From the NCBI GenBank assembly GCA_965119665.1, contig OZ221974.1, positions 1,364,001 through 1,428,000 on the forward strand: a stretch of 64,000 bases of DNA. Reading direction: 5' to 3'. The notes below the pieces were generated by a model. That model searched no databases, was not told the origin of the DNA, and saw nothing but the letters and a program-made list of their open reading frames with translations. Origin of the DNA: Dialister sp900541485 (GTDB taxonomy: Bacteria > Bacillota > Negativicutes > Veillonellales > Dialisteraceae). Numbering within the stretch: position 1 is the first letter of the stretch; every line of letters begins with the position of its first letter. Of this stretch, positions 33,061-41,886 are shown one piece after another. The position numbers and the translations under genes were made by a program.

Positions 33061-34383
33061 ATGAACTATCAAGAAACTTTGTCCTGGCTCGCATCCGCCT
33101 CTTCTTTCGGTATCAAACCGGGGTTGGAACGGATCAATGCCGTTCTTGAAAAACTGGATCATCCGGAAACGGCCTATAAAGTTATCCATGTGGCAGGGAC
33201 AAACGGAAAAGGCAGTGTAGTTGCCATGATTACCAGTGTTCTTGAAAATGCAACGCTACGGGTGGGCCGCTTTATTTCTCCCCACCTGATTGATTATACG
33301 GAACGCATTTATTTTTGCGGACATGATATTTCTCAAGATGATTTTGCAAAAGCCGCTACCGTTGTAAAAGAGGCAGCCGATAAAGTTGCCGCAGAAGGCG
33401 GAGAAGCGCTGACGGAATTTGAAATTCTTACAGCCATGGCATTTTGGGTATTCCGGGAAGAAAAGATTGACTATGCCGTGGTGGAAGTCGGTATGGGCGG
33501 TCTCTATGACTCAACCAATGTGGTCACGCCCGTCGTATCGGTCATTACCAATGTGGCTTTGGATCATATGCAGTATCTCGGGGACACTCTTCCCGAAATT
33601 GCCAGACAAAAAGCGGGCATCATAAAAAAAGAAATCCCCGTGGTTACGGCCGCACAGCATGTGGCGCTTAAAGAAATAAAAAAAGAAGCACACAATAAAA
33701 AAGCCCGCCTCTATTTCTACGGCAGAGATTTTGAAATTGATACAAGAAACAGATACGGCACGGGACAGGTTGTCGTAGTCAAGAGAAAGGATTTGCCCAA
33801 AAATCAGGATAAAAGTCTTCTTTTCGTGCCTTTTGTGGGACCGCATCAGGCAGTCAATGCGGCAGTGGCATTGATGGCACTCAGTCTTGTGATGAAACAA
33901 GACGAACGGGTCAACGAAAATGATTTACGCGAAGGATTGGCACGGGCAAAGTGGGGAGGTCGCTTTGAAATCCGTAATGTCCGCGGCAAAACTTTTGTCC
34001 TTGACGGTGCACACAATGCGGCGGGAGCAGAAGCTTTACAGGAGTCTTTGGCAGAGCAATATCCCGATAAACGGCGTATCTTTATTTTCTCCTCGCTAAA
34101 GGACAAAGAAACGGAAACGGTTATTCAGATGCTTGTGCGGAAAGGGGATAAGGTTTTTGCCTGCCCTGCACCGACAGAAAGAACGCGGACCCCTGCAGAA
34201 ATTTGCGACATGATTGATGCCCAGAAAATAAAGGCGGATCATATTGAGGTAGAAAATGTTATTTCTGCTGTAGAGGCAGCGGAAAAAGAGGCCGGTGAAA
34301 ATGATATCATTCTCGTATGCGGTTCTTTATATATCCTGGGAGAAGCGATTTCCCTTTTGAACAGACAAGAGGCGGATGCATAA
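33061..34383 (+). CDS. folC: Folylpolyglutamate synthase / dihydrofolate synthase
   Basis: The 440-residue Mur-ligase-like enzyme adds glutamate to (dihydro)folate with ATP. The P-loop HVAGTNGKGSVVAMI lies near residues 42-56, and ISPHLIDYTERI, VVEVGMGGLYDSTNVV, ITNVALDHMQYLGDTLPEIARQKAGIIK and VLDGAHNAAGAEAL are family marks. It lies 36 nt after valS, a pairing common in Firmicutes. Folate is needed by PurN and PurH encoded nearby. Confidence 0.94.
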   Translation: MNYQETLSWLASASSFGIKPGLERINAVLEKLDHPETAYKVIHVAGTNGKGSVVAMITSVLENATLRVGRFISPHLIDYTERIYFCGHDISQDDFAKAATVVKEAADKVAAEGGEALTEFEILTAMAFWVFREEKIDYAVVEVGMGGLYDSTNVVTPVVSVITNVALDHMQYLGDTLPEIARQKAGIIKKEIPVVTAAQHVALKEIKKEAHNKKARLYFYGRDFEIDTRNRYGTGQVVVVKRKDLPKNQDKSLLFVPFVGPHQAVNAAVALMALSLVMKQDERVNENDLREGLARAKWGGRFEIRNVRGKTFVLDGAHNAAGAEALQESLAEQYPDKRRIFIFSSLKDKETETVIQMLVRKGDKVFACPAPTERTRTPAEICDMIDAQKIKADHIEVENVISAVEAAEKEAGENDIILVCGSLYILGEAISLLNRQEADA

Positions 34384-34459
34384 ATAAAAATATATCCGCT
34401 CTGCACTGCAGATCTGTATAGAAAACGGGAAGATATAAATTTATAAAATATAAGAACAG

Positions 34460-34516
34460 AAAATCCGGATACACGGGTTTCACGATTTGTGAAAGTTTCG
34501 GTATCCGGATTTTTGT
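34460..34516 (+). terminator. Terminator of valS-folC
   Basis: AAAATCCGGATAC (34460-34472) pairs with GTATCCGGATTTT (34501-34513), enclosing a second small helix TTTCAC/GTGAAA (34478-34483 with 34489-34494). Confidence 0.85.
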
Positions 34517-34535
34517 GTGCGGTTTTTCCAATCAA

Positions 34536-34563
34536 AAACTGCTCTTTGTAAAAAGAGCAGTTT
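34536..34563 (-). terminator. Terminator of the rubrerythrin gene
   Basis: AAACTGCTCTTT (34536-34547) and AAAGAGCAGTTT (34552-34563) form a perfect 12-bp stem with a GTAA loop; T follows on the minus strand. Confidence 0.8.
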
Positions 34564-34570
34564 CGCTTGA

Positions 34571-35143
34571 TTAATAATTATCGGCTTTGATAGCAAAGAA
34601 GGAACGGGGATGACCGCATACGGGGCATTCCACCGGGGCTTCTACGGATTCGCAGGTGAAGCCGCAGTTGGCACAAATCCATAATTTCTTTTCCCCTCTT
34701 TTGAAAAGTTTACCGTTTTCCACATTGGCCAGAAGCATTTTATATCTGGTTTCATGTTCCTTTTCAATTTCTCCGATTTTGCTCAAGAGAAAGGCAATCT
34801 GCGGGAAACCTTCTTTTTTTGCCGTTTCGGCAAATTCGGGATACATGGATGTCCATTCCTCATTTTCCCCCTCAGCAGCCATTTTCAAATGTTCTGCTGT
34901 GGTTTTCTTCAAATCGCCGACGAGCCAGAACCAGATTTTCGCATGCGCCCGTTCATTTCCAGCGGTTTCATCAAAAATATCAGCCAACTGCTCGGACATT
35001 TCCGGGTCTTTCCGGGCTTCCTTGGCAAAAAGCGTATATTTCATGTGAGCCATGGATTCTCCCGCAAAAGCATGACGCAGATTTTTTTCTGTTTCCGTGC
35101 CTGCTAATTTTTTCATTTCTTCCTGAATTTTTTCTTCGTTCAT
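34571..35143 (-). CDS. Rubrerythrin
   Basis: From ATG 35143 (GGAGG spaced 5 nt) this encodes 190 residues. The ferritin-like di-iron domain (about 1-140) has LRHAFAGESMAHMKYTLFAKEA and later EIEKEHETRYKMLL, giving the ExxH ligands. The C-terminal rubredoxin-like piece has WICANCGF and CPVCGHPRSFF. It reduces hydrogen peroxide in anaerobes. A longer frame to 35227 has no RBS. The order of domains and size are those of classical rubrerythrin. Confidence 0.94.
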   Translation of the reverse strand: MNEEKIQEEMKKLAGTETEKNLRHAFAGESMAHMKYTLFAKEARKDPEMSEQLADIFDETAGNERAHAKIWFWLVGDLKKTTAEHLKMAAEGENEEWTSMYPEFAETAKKEGFPQIAFLLSKIGEIEKEHETRYKMLLANVENGKLFKRGEKKLWICANCGFTCESVEAPVECPVCGHPRSFFAIKADNY

Positions 35144-35314
35144 AATAACCTCCTTAAACAACTTCCAATATACTCTGTTCTTATTATAACAAAAAATTAG
35201 AACATTTCCTATAAAATTTTTTGGCATTGGGTAAAAATATTTTTGTTATTTTAGAAAATATAATACGGTTCTTTCCGATTTTGTATAAAAGCAGAACGTA
35301 AATATAAGTAAAAT

Positions 35315-35346
35315 TTTACACAGAGTTTACATCGGGAGGATATGAT
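35315..35346 (+). promoter_or_regulatory. Candidate Pho box and -10 before the phosphate transporter genes
   Basis: Two TTTACA copies (35315-35320 and 35326-35331) are separated by exactly 5 nt, giving an 11-bp period as in PhoP boxes of Firmicutes (TTAACA-like repeats). TATGAT (35341-35346) follows as a plausible -10. The DUF47-Pit pair starts at 35389. No pho regulator is in the window, so the match is inference. Confidence 0.5.
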
Positions 35347-35388
35347 AGAGAAAATAATGGACAAAATATACTTTCCGGAGGGTAAGAC

Positions 35389-36015
35389 ATGTTCAGTTTA
35401 GTCAATAAGCATGAGGAGTTCTTTGATTTTTTGGTCACCAATGCCGAATATTTTCATAAAGGGGCATTGATGGTCAAGGAAGTTTTGCAGGATCCGACGA
35501 AATTGGATCGCTGTACCAAAGAAATGAAGGAACTTGAGCATATGGCAGACGCCATCACCCATGAAGTAGCAAATAAAATGAAACATGTCTTTATTACACC
35601 GATAGACAGAGAAGATTTTTATATGCTGACCAGTACACTGGATGATTGTGTCGATGATATTAAGGATGTCATTTTTTCGCTCCGTATTTATCATGCCGGG
35701 CAGGGCTGGGAAAAAACTTTGCGTATGGCAGATATTCTTGTAGAACTGTCTGATGAATTGATTGTTCTGTTCCGTCTCTTGAAAAATATTGACAAAAATG
35801 AAGCGGAATTAACGGAACGGACAAGAAAGATTAATGCACTTGAAAGTGAAGCGGATACGATTTACAGAGATATCATTTCCAATCTTTTTGACGGAAGTCA
35901 TGATGCTGTCGATATTATCCGGTGGAAAGAAATTATGGAAACAATGGAGGATACCGCGGATCAGGCGGAACGGGTAGGAAACCTGATTAAAGAAGTGGTC
36001 ATGAAATATGCCTGA
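35389..36015 (+). CDS. DUF47 (PhoU-like) phosphate transport accessory protein
   Basis: This 208-residue protein is all-helical and rich in acidic residues and hydrophobic heptads (EMKELEHMADAITHEVANKM, REDFYMLTSTLDDCVDDIKD, KINALESEADTIYRDIISNLF). These are the marks of the DUF47/PhoU-like family that is encoded next to Pit transporters. It is thought to regulate or gate the transporter. GGAGGG precedes the ATG and its stop overlaps pit by 8 nt. Confidence 0.9.
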   Translation: MFSLVNKHEEFFDFLVTNAEYFHKGALMVKEVLQDPTKLDRCTKEMKELEHMADAITHEVANKMKHVFITPIDREDFYMLTSTLDDCVDDIKDVIFSLRIYHAGQGWEKTLRMADILVELSDELIVLFRLLKNIDKNEAELTERTRKINALESEADTIYRDIISNLFDGSHDAVDIIRWKEIMETMEDTADQAERVGNLIKEVVMKYA

Positions 36016-37000
36016 TATTTATGCGATAGGACTGGTAGTTCTGCTTGCCCTGGCATTTGACTTTATCAACGGATTTCATGATACCGCCAATGCCATTGCA
36101 ACATGTATTGCTACCCGGTCATTAAGCCCGAGAGTTGCGATTTTGATGTCTGCCGTTTTAAATTTTGTGGGCGCCATGGTTTCTACAGGCGTGGCAAAAA
36201 CAATAGGCGGCGAAATCGTTACTTCCCCGCAAATGGTCGATTCGACGGTTTTGATTGCTGCTCTTGCAGCCGCTATTTTGTGGAATTTATTTACCTGGAA
36301 AATCGGAATGCCTTCCAGTTCTTCCCATGCATTGATTGGCGGCGTTCTCGGAGCCGTCATTATTTCTTACGGAACGGGAGCTATTCATACGGAAGGAGTC
36401 CTGATGATTGTGGCAGGACTTATAGCATCACCGATTATTGCTATTTGCAGCGGATACGTTGTCATGACTCTTTTATTTATGCTTTTCAGAAATGTCGGGA
36501 AGTCAAGAGTGAATTATGTTTCCCTTCATGTGCAAAATCTTTCTGCTGCAGTGATGGCATTTTCCCACGGATCCAATGATGCACAGAAGTGCATGGGAAT
36601 CATTACGCTGGCCTTGCTTTCCGGGGGCTATATCGGAGAGCTTGAAGTTCCCATGCTTGTAAAATTTGCCTGCGCTTTGGCTATGGCATTGGGAACCAGT
36701 GTAGGGGGATGGCGTATTATCCGGACGGTGGGTAATAAAATTTTCCGACTTGAACCGGTTAACGGTCTTGCCGCAGATATTAATTCGGCATTTATCATTT
36801 TCACAGCTACATTTTTACATCTTCCCGTGTCGACAACTCACGTCGTGACAGGTTCTATCATGGGGGTGGGCTGGGCCAAACGTTTCCGTGCCGTCCATTG
36901 GAATACGGCATACTCCATGGTGAGTGCCTGGGTAATGACCATTCCGAGTACGGCAGCGGTGGCAGCTATTGTCTATCTTTTGATACGACATATTTATTGA
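36008..37000 (+). CDS. pit: Inorganic phosphate transporter, Pit family
   Basis: The 330-residue membrane protein has about ten membrane segments. The twin family repeats are visible: DFINGFHDTANAIATCIATRSLSP (residues about 18-41) and AFSHGSNDAQKCMGIITLAL near the middle, plus the C-terminal HLPVSTTHVVTGSIMGVG. It moves phosphate with protons or sodium at low affinity. It is coupled to the DUF47 gene. Confidence 0.95.
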   Translation: MPDIYAIGLVVLLALAFDFINGFHDTANAIATCIATRSLSPRVAILMSAVLNFVGAMVSTGVAKTIGGEIVTSPQMVDSTVLIAALAAAILWNLFTWKIGMPSSSSHALIGGVLGAVIISYGTGAIHTEGVLMIVAGLIASPIIAICSGYVVMTLLFMLFRNVGKSRVNYVSLHVQNLSAAVMAFSHGSNDAQKCMGIITLALLSGGYIGELEVPMLVKFACALAMALGTSVGGWRIIRTVGNKIFRLEPVNGLAADINSAFIIFTATFLHLPVSTTHVVTGSIMGVGWAKRFRAVHWNTAYSMVSAWVMTIPSTAAVAAIVYLLIRHIY

Positions 37001-37007
37001 TAGAGAG

Positions 37008-37034
37008 TCGTCCTTTTTAAAGGGCGATTTTTTT
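37008..37034 (+). terminator. Terminator of the DUF47-pit operon
   Basis: TCGTCCT (37008-37014) pairs with AGGGCGA (37021-37027) with one G-U pair, followed by seven T. Confidence 0.8.
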
Positions 37035-37140
37035 ATGAAGTATTCAGAATTATCAAACCGCATAGGAATCTCCGTTCATTTCTCTTATATGGTAAAATAA
37101 TAGAGTATGGATATCCCCGTAGGGTATGAAAGGATAAATC

Positions 37141-37998
37141 ATGCTGATACAATGGTTTCCAGGTCACATGGCCAAAACCAGAAGATTAATTACAGAACAC
37201 TTAAAAGCTGTCGATGTAGCGGCAGAACTTTTGGATGCACGGATTCCTTATTCCAGTTCCAATCCGATGATACAGGAACTTTTGGGAAATAAACCGCATC
37301 TTGTTATTTTAAATAAAGCCGACTTGGCGGATCCTGCCTGTACGGCTCAATGGGAAGCGTATTTCAAGGAAAAGGGACGATCTGTCATATCCATGAGTTG
37401 TACCAATGGAAAAGACAAGAAAAAGTTTTTGCGGGTCATTAGAGAAGCCGCGTCACCAATGCTTGAAAAATGGAAACGACGGGGACTGAAAACCCGCTCT
37501 GCCCGGATTATGATTTTAGGAATTCCCAATGTGGGAAAATCTACGCTGATTAATTTTATTGCCGGAAGGTCAATGGCAAGAACGGCGAATACACCGGGAC
37601 ATACAAGAGGGAAGCAATGGGTGCGTTTGGCAGACGGTTTAGATCTTTTAGACACACCGGGCGTGCTCTGGCCGAAGTTTGAAGATCAGGAGGCGGCGCT
37701 CCGATTGGCGGCAACGGGGGCTATTGCAGGAGATGTTTTCAATTCTTCTGAAGTCGTCATGTCTCTTCTTAAGACCTTGTCGGTTATGGCGCCCGCAATA
37801 CTCCGGGAAAAATATGATATTGAAGATACCGGTGCCGATCCGCAGTTGCTTTTGGAGCAGGCGGGACGGCGGAGAGGTTGTCTTCTTTCCGGCGGTGCTA
37901 TTGATTATGACCGTGCAGAAATGGTCGTTCTTAATGACTTCCGCAGCGGAAAGCTCGGGAAAATTACGTTAGATGCCGTTCCGGAGGAAAGGCTATGA
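37141..37998 (+). CDS. rbgA: Ribosome biogenesis GTPase YlqF/RbgA
   Basis: The 285-residue circularly permuted GTPase helps late assembly of the 50S subunit. QWFPGHMAKTRRLI at the N-terminus, the G4 motif LNKADLAD, then G1 GIPNVGKSTLIN, and G3 DTPGVLWP in this permuted order are diagnostic. A C-terminal helical domain follows. The RBS is weak (GAAAGGATAAATC). It leads the rnhB-csoR-hem run with a 4-nt overlap to rnhB. Confidence 0.94.
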   Translation: MLIQWFPGHMAKTRRLITEHLKAVDVAAELLDARIPYSSSNPMIQELLGNKPHLVILNKADLADPACTAQWEAYFKEKGRSVISMSCTNGKDKKKFLRVIREAASPMLEKWKRRGLKTRSARIMILGIPNVGKSTLINFIAGRSMARTANTPGHTRGKQWVRLADGLDLLDTPGVLWPKFEDQEAALRLAATGAIAGDVFNSSEVVMSLLKTLSVMAPAILREKYDIEDTGADPQLLLEQAGRRRGCLLSGGAIDYDRAEMVVLNDFRSGKLGKITLDAVPEERL

Positions 37999-38756
37999 GT
38001 ATTTCTGAAATCAAAGCATTACTTTCAGGGGATACGGTAAGCGAAAACGTCCTGAAAGAATTGATGAATGACCCGCGAAAAGGAGTGCAGCAGCTGGTTG
38101 CCTCTTATATCAAGCGTATGAACAGAGAGTCGGCGGAACGACTCCGTGTAGAAGATATGTATGAGCCGGAAAGCAGCTTTTACAAAAAAGGGATGACTCT
38201 TGTCGCCGGCATTGATGAGGTGGGACGAGGTCCTTTGGCAGGACCTGTGACGGTGGCAGCGGTCATCTTGAAACCGCACACTTTTTTTGCGGGAATTAAC
38301 GATTCAAAAAAAGTGTCTCCGAAAAAAAGAGAAGAACTGGCAGAGGAAATTCATAAAAAAGCATTGGCCGTGTCTATTGTGTGTTTACCGGCCGAAGAAA
38401 TTGATGCCTTGAATATTTATCAGGCAACAATGGAGGCAATGTACAGGGCGGTAAGTTGTCTGAAAACGGCGCCGGAAGCGGTGATTGTAGATGCTATGCC
38501 TCTTCATTTCGGAATTCCGTCTTTATCTCTTGTACACGGCGATGCCCGGTCCGCTTCTGTAGCGGCGGCATCTATTGTAGCCAAGGTGTACAGGGACCAT
38601 TTAATGGAAGAGTATGATAAGGAGTATCCCGGGTACGGCTTTGCGCAGAATAAAGGATATGGAACGGCTGACCATATAGAAGCGATACGGCGGCTGGGAA
38701 TTACGCCGATACACAGAAAAAGTTTTGAACCCGTAAAAAGCATGATTATAAGATAA
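37995..38756 (+). CDS. rnhB: Ribonuclease HII
   Basis: The 253-residue enzyme cuts RNA in RNA-DNA hybrids and removes single ribonucleotides. The conserved GIDEVGRGPLAGPVTVAAVIL (Asp, Glu, Gly-Arg-Gly), INDSKKVSPKKREEL, DAMPL and VHGDARSASVAAASIVAKVYRD are typical. An N-terminal extension of about 55 residues precedes the catalytic domain, as in Bacillus RnhB. ATGA overlap with rbgA is a frequent Firmicute pair. Confidence 0.95.
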   Translation: MSISEIKALLSGDTVSENVLKELMNDPRKGVQQLVASYIKRMNRESAERLRVEDMYEPESSFYKKGMTLVAGIDEVGRGPLAGPVTVAAVILKPHTFFAGINDSKKVSPKKREELAEEIHKKALAVSIVCLPAEEIDALNIYQATMEAMYRAVSCLKTAPEAVIVDAMPLHFGIPSLSLVHGDARSASVAAASIVAKVYRDHLMEEYDKEYPGYGFAQNKGYGTADHIEAIRRLGITPIHRKSFEPVKSMIIR

Positions 38757-38788
38757 ATATTCTGCTTTATGACAGGAGGATATAAAAA

Positions 38789-39064
38789 ATGAAACAATGT
38801 ATGGATTCTGAAAATTTACATAGACGCCTGAAAAAAATTATCGGGCAGGTGCAGGCAATTGATCGTATGGTTGATGCAGATATTCCCTGTGAGGACGTGT
38901 TGTCCCAGGTGAATGCGGCCAAGTCGGCTCTCCACAGGTGCGGGCAGATTATACTGGAGGGGCATCTCCATCACTGTGTTCTTGACGGGCTTGAAAACGG
39001 GAATGCCGAAGAAACGGTAGCAAAGTTCAGTAAAGCGGTAGAACGTTTTTCCAATATGAGCTGA
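38789..39064 (+). CDS. CsoR/RcnR-family metal-sensing repressor
   Basis: The 91-residue helical protein belongs to DUF156. The residues Cys34, His59 and Cys63 (IPCEDVLSQVNAAKSALHRC, then GHLHHC) have the same spacing (25 and 4) as the copper(I) ligands Cys45-His70-Cys74 of B. subtilis CsoR. HRRLKKIIGQVQAIDRMVD is the family N-terminus. CsoR proteins bind the operator in the absence of Cu(I). Here the gene lies 32 nt after rnhB and 1 nt before the siroheme gene, so it may govern the tetrapyrrole genes that follow. That regulatory link is inference. Confidence 0.88.
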   Translation: MKQCMDSENLHRRLKKIIGQVQAIDRMVDADIPCEDVLSQVNAAKSALHRCGQIILEGHLHHCVLDGLENGNAEETVAKFSKAVERFSNMS

Positions 39065-39065
39065 T

Positions 39066-39698
39066 ATGTATCCTGTAAATATAGAACTCTCAGGGCGGCC
39101 TTGCCTGGTTATCGGCGGAGGTCATGTGGCACTCCGCAAAATCAAAGCACTTCTGGAAGAAAAAGCGGCTGTTACGGCAGTGGCACCGGAAGCATGCGGG
39201 GAAATCAGGGATTTGGCCGATGGAAATCATATTTCCTGGCGGCAGGAACCGTACAGAAAAGGAACAAGCGGGAATTATTTTTTGGTGATTACCGCATCGG
39301 GAAACAAAGAAATTGCCTCATGGGTTGCAGAAGAAGCAAAAGAAAAAGGTTTTTTATATAACAGTGCCGACTTTCCGTCTATGGGAAATTGTCATTTGCC
39401 GGCCCGTCTGAAAAAAGAGGGGCTGATGATTACTGTTTCTACAGACGGGCGGTCACCGGCCTTTTCGAAATACATTAAAGAACAAATTTCCCGTCAAATT
39501 CCTGACGGGTATGGCTTTTGGCTCGACAGAATCAGCCGGATCAGAGAAGAATTAAAAGATGATTTAGAAAGTGCGGAAACGAGAGAGCAGTTCTGGAGAA
39601 AAGCATTTGATAAAGTAACGATGGAACTTGTGGTTCAAGGAAAATTAGACGAAGCAGAGGAGTGTGTACGTCGTGGTATTAGCAGTTTTAGGGCTTAA
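39066..39698 (+). CDS. Precorrin-2 dehydrogenase / sirohydrochlorin ferrochelatase (CysG N-terminal type)
   Basis: The 210-residue protein matches the Met8p/CysG(B) domain: MYPVNIELSGRPCLVIGGGHVALRKIKALLEEKA at the NAD-binding N-terminus, then WRQEPYRKG, FLVITASGNKEI, LYNSADFPSMGNCHLPARLKKEGLMITVSTDGRSPAFSKYIKEQI. It oxidises precorrin-2 to sirohydrochlorin and may insert iron to make siroheme. In many Firmicutes it precedes hemA in this order. It overlaps hemA by 35 nt or less. Confidence 0.92.
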   Translation: MYPVNIELSGRPCLVIGGGHVALRKIKALLEEKAAVTAVAPEACGEIRDLADGNHISWRQEPYRKGTSGNYFLVITASGNKEIASWVAEEAKEKGFLYNSADFPSMGNCHLPARLKKEGLMITVSTDGRSPAFSKYIKEQISRQIPDGYGFWLDRISRIREELKDDLESAETREQFWRKAFDKVTMELVVQGKLDEAEECVRRGISSFRA

Positions 39699-40956
39699 TC
39701 ATAAAACGGTTGCTGTAGATATACGGGAGCAGTTTGCGATTTCTGAAGAAAGTGCCGGGGATGGGCTTTATCATCTGAAAGACCAGGAGGCTATCCGTGA
39801 GGCGGTTATACTTTCCACCTGCAACAGAACGGAAATATATGCAGTCTTGCGAGATGAAAAGGCAAAACAGGATTTATATAAATTCTTTTTGACCTTATCG
39901 GGAAACAGTGACGCCAAAGAAGAATATTTCTTTTACTATACGGGAAAGGAATGTATCCGCCATCTTTTTGAAGTTGTATCAGGACTGGATTCCATGGTCA
40001 TCGGAGAAAGCCAGATCTTAAACCAAATTAAAACGGCGTATACATTGGCGCTTTCGGAAAAAGCAACCCGCACAATTTTGAATACTCTTTTTCACCGTGC
40101 CATTCGTACCGGGAAGAGAGTACGGACAGAGACACAAATTTCAACATCTGCTGTTTCCGTGAGTTATGCGGCGGTAAAGCTGGCAGAAAAAATATTAGGG
40201 ACCTTGGAAAATAAAAAGGTTCTTGTTTTCGGTGCCGGTGATGCGGCGGAACTTTTAGTAAAAAACCTGCAAGGGAAAGGACTTAAAGAAGTGGTGGTAA
40301 CAAACCGTCATCCTGAAAGAGCAGAATCACTTGCCGAGAAATTCGGCGGAAGCACGGTTCCTTTTCACGGAGCGGTAGAGCAGGCGGAGGATGCGGATAT
40401 CTTTGTCACGGCCACAGGGGCAACCCAATATATCGTGAAATCCTGGGATGTACGCAATCTGATGATGAAAAGAAAAAATAAGCCCCTTGTAGCTATCGAT
40501 ATTGCGGTGCCCTGTGATATCGAGCCCGATGTGGGAACAATCAGGAATGTAACACTCTGCAATATCGACGATTTACAAGAAATTGTAGAAAATAATATTA
40601 AATTCCGCGAAGGCGAGGCATCACGGGCGGAAATGATTATCCGGGAAGAAATGGATTCCCTGGAAGAAAGATTTACCTATTTAAGTACCCGGCCGGTTAT
40701 GGTTTCCCTTTCCGAAAAAGCAGAGCATATCAGGGAAAGAGAAGTCCGGCGGGCTTTGGGCAAATTGCCGGACCTGACGAAAGAAGAGAAAAAAGGGATA
40801 GAGCATATGTCGCATATGATTATCCGTAAAATATTAAGAGAACCGATGATTCATTTGAACCGGTATGCGGGAACAGAAAAAGAATCGGCAGGAAAATCGG
40901 CGGTAACGAGCTTATTCAGCTTAGATGTAAGGAAGGGGGATAAACATGAAGGATAA
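39664..40956 (+). CDS. hemA: Glutamyl-tRNA reductase
   Basis: The NADPH enzyme makes glutamate-1-semialdehyde from Glu-tRNA. VLGLNHKTVAVDIREQF, the catalytic STCNRTEIYAV cysteine, GLDSMVIGESQILNQIKTAY, RTGKRVRTETQIS and the NADPH site VLVFGAGDAAELLVKNL are all typical. The length of 430 residues fits. Two GTG starts are possible: 39664 (very close to GAGGAG) and 39673 (10-nt spacing). The longer is listed; the second is about as likely. Confidence 0.93.
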   Translation: MYVVVLAVLGLNHKTVAVDIREQFAISEESAGDGLYHLKDQEAIREAVILSTCNRTEIYAVLRDEKAKQDLYKFFLTLSGNSDAKEEYFFYYTGKECIRHLFEVVSGLDSMVIGESQILNQIKTAYTLALSEKATRTILNTLFHRAIRTGKRVRTETQISTSAVSVSYAAVKLAEKILGTLENKKVLVFGAGDAAELLVKNLQGKGLKEVVVTNRHPERAESLAEKFGGSTVPFHGAVEQAEDADIFVTATGATQYIVKSWDVRNLMMKRKNKPLVAIDIAVPCDIEPDVGTIRNVTLCNIDDLQEIVENNIKFREGEASRAEMIIREEMDSLEERFTYLSTRPVMVSLSEKAEHIREREVRRALGKLPDLTKEEKKGIEHMSHMIIRKILREPMIHLNRYAGTEKESAGKSAVTSLFSLDVRKGDKHEG

Positions 40957-41872
40957 ATTAGTCATAGCGACCAGACAAAGTGTACTGGCGCTTTGGCAGG
41001 CTAAGTATATCCGGGAACGGATACAGAAAAAGTACCCGCATGTAAATGTAGAACTTCTTCCCGTTACGACTAAGGGGGACGAGATTTTAGACAGATCGCT
41101 CCTTGATATAGGCGGAAAAGGACTCTTTATTAAAGAGTTGGAAATTTTACTTTTACAGAAAAAAGCCGATATAGCGGTTCATTCATTAAAAGATATGACG
41201 GCAGATATACCGGAAGGACTTAAGCTTGCGGCAGTGACGGACAGAGAAGATCCGAGGGATGCTTTTGTATCGGACAGATACGATTCGTTTGAAGCGTTGC
41301 CGCCCGGGGCCGTGGTAGGTACGGCAAGTCTGCGGAGACAGGCACAGATTTTACATAAACGTCCCGATTTACAAATAAAAACACTCCGCGGAAATGTCCA
41401 AACCCGTCTCCGTCAGTTGGATGAAGGACATTTTGATGCCATTATTCTTGCCGCAGCCGGTCTTAAACGGCTGGGACTTGAAAAAAGGATTACCGCATAT
41501 ATAGAAACGGAGGAAAGCATTCCGGCGGCAGGACAGGGTGTCATGGCAGTGGAAATGCGGGCCGATGATGCTGAAACATCGGAAATTATCCGTTTCCTTC
41601 ACAATGATGAAGTGGCTTCTTGTATTACCGCGGAAAGAACATTTTTGGGCCGCGTGGGAGGAGACTGCAAAGTGCCGGCCGGTATTTATGCGGTTTCTCA
41701 AGGTAAAAAAATTTTGGCAGAGGCATTTATTGCTTCTCCTGACGGAAAGAAACTTTACAAAAGAAGCAGGGAAGGACTTTTGGAAGAGGCCAGGGAGATA
41801 GGCGCTGTCCTGGCAGAAGAGCTTTTATCGGATGGAGGAGATCAAATTTTAAAGGATTTACAAAAATTGTGA
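40946..41872 (+). CDS. hemC: Porphobilinogen deaminase (hydroxymethylbilane synthase)
   Basis: The 308-residue enzyme joins four porphobilinogens. LVIATRQSVLALWQAKYIRERI, TTKGDEILDRSLLDIGGKGLFIKELE, DIAVHSLKDMTADIPEGL, GTASLRRQAQIL, and the dipyrromethane-cofactor cysteine in GGDCKVPAGIYA are present. Start ATG 40946 follows GGAAGGGGGATAAAC and overlaps hemA by 11 nt. Confidence 0.96.
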   Translation: MKDKLVIATRQSVLALWQAKYIRERIQKKYPHVNVELLPVTTKGDEILDRSLLDIGGKGLFIKELEILLLQKKADIAVHSLKDMTADIPEGLKLAAVTDREDPRDAFVSDRYDSFEALPPGAVVGTASLRRQAQILHKRPDLQIKTLRGNVQTRLRQLDEGHFDAIILAAAGLKRLGLEKRITAYIETEESIPAAGQGVMAVEMRADDAETSEIIRFLHNDEVASCITAERTFLGRVGGDCKVPAGIYAVSQGKKILAEAFIASPDGKKLYKRSREGLLEEAREIGAVLAEELLSDGGDQILKDLQKL

Positions 41873-41886
41873 TTGAGGAGAATCGT

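Noticed and set aside
35166..35200. PerR-type box in front of the rubrerythrin gene
   Set aside because: One half-site ATTATAA is present, but the other half matches only about three of seven positions.
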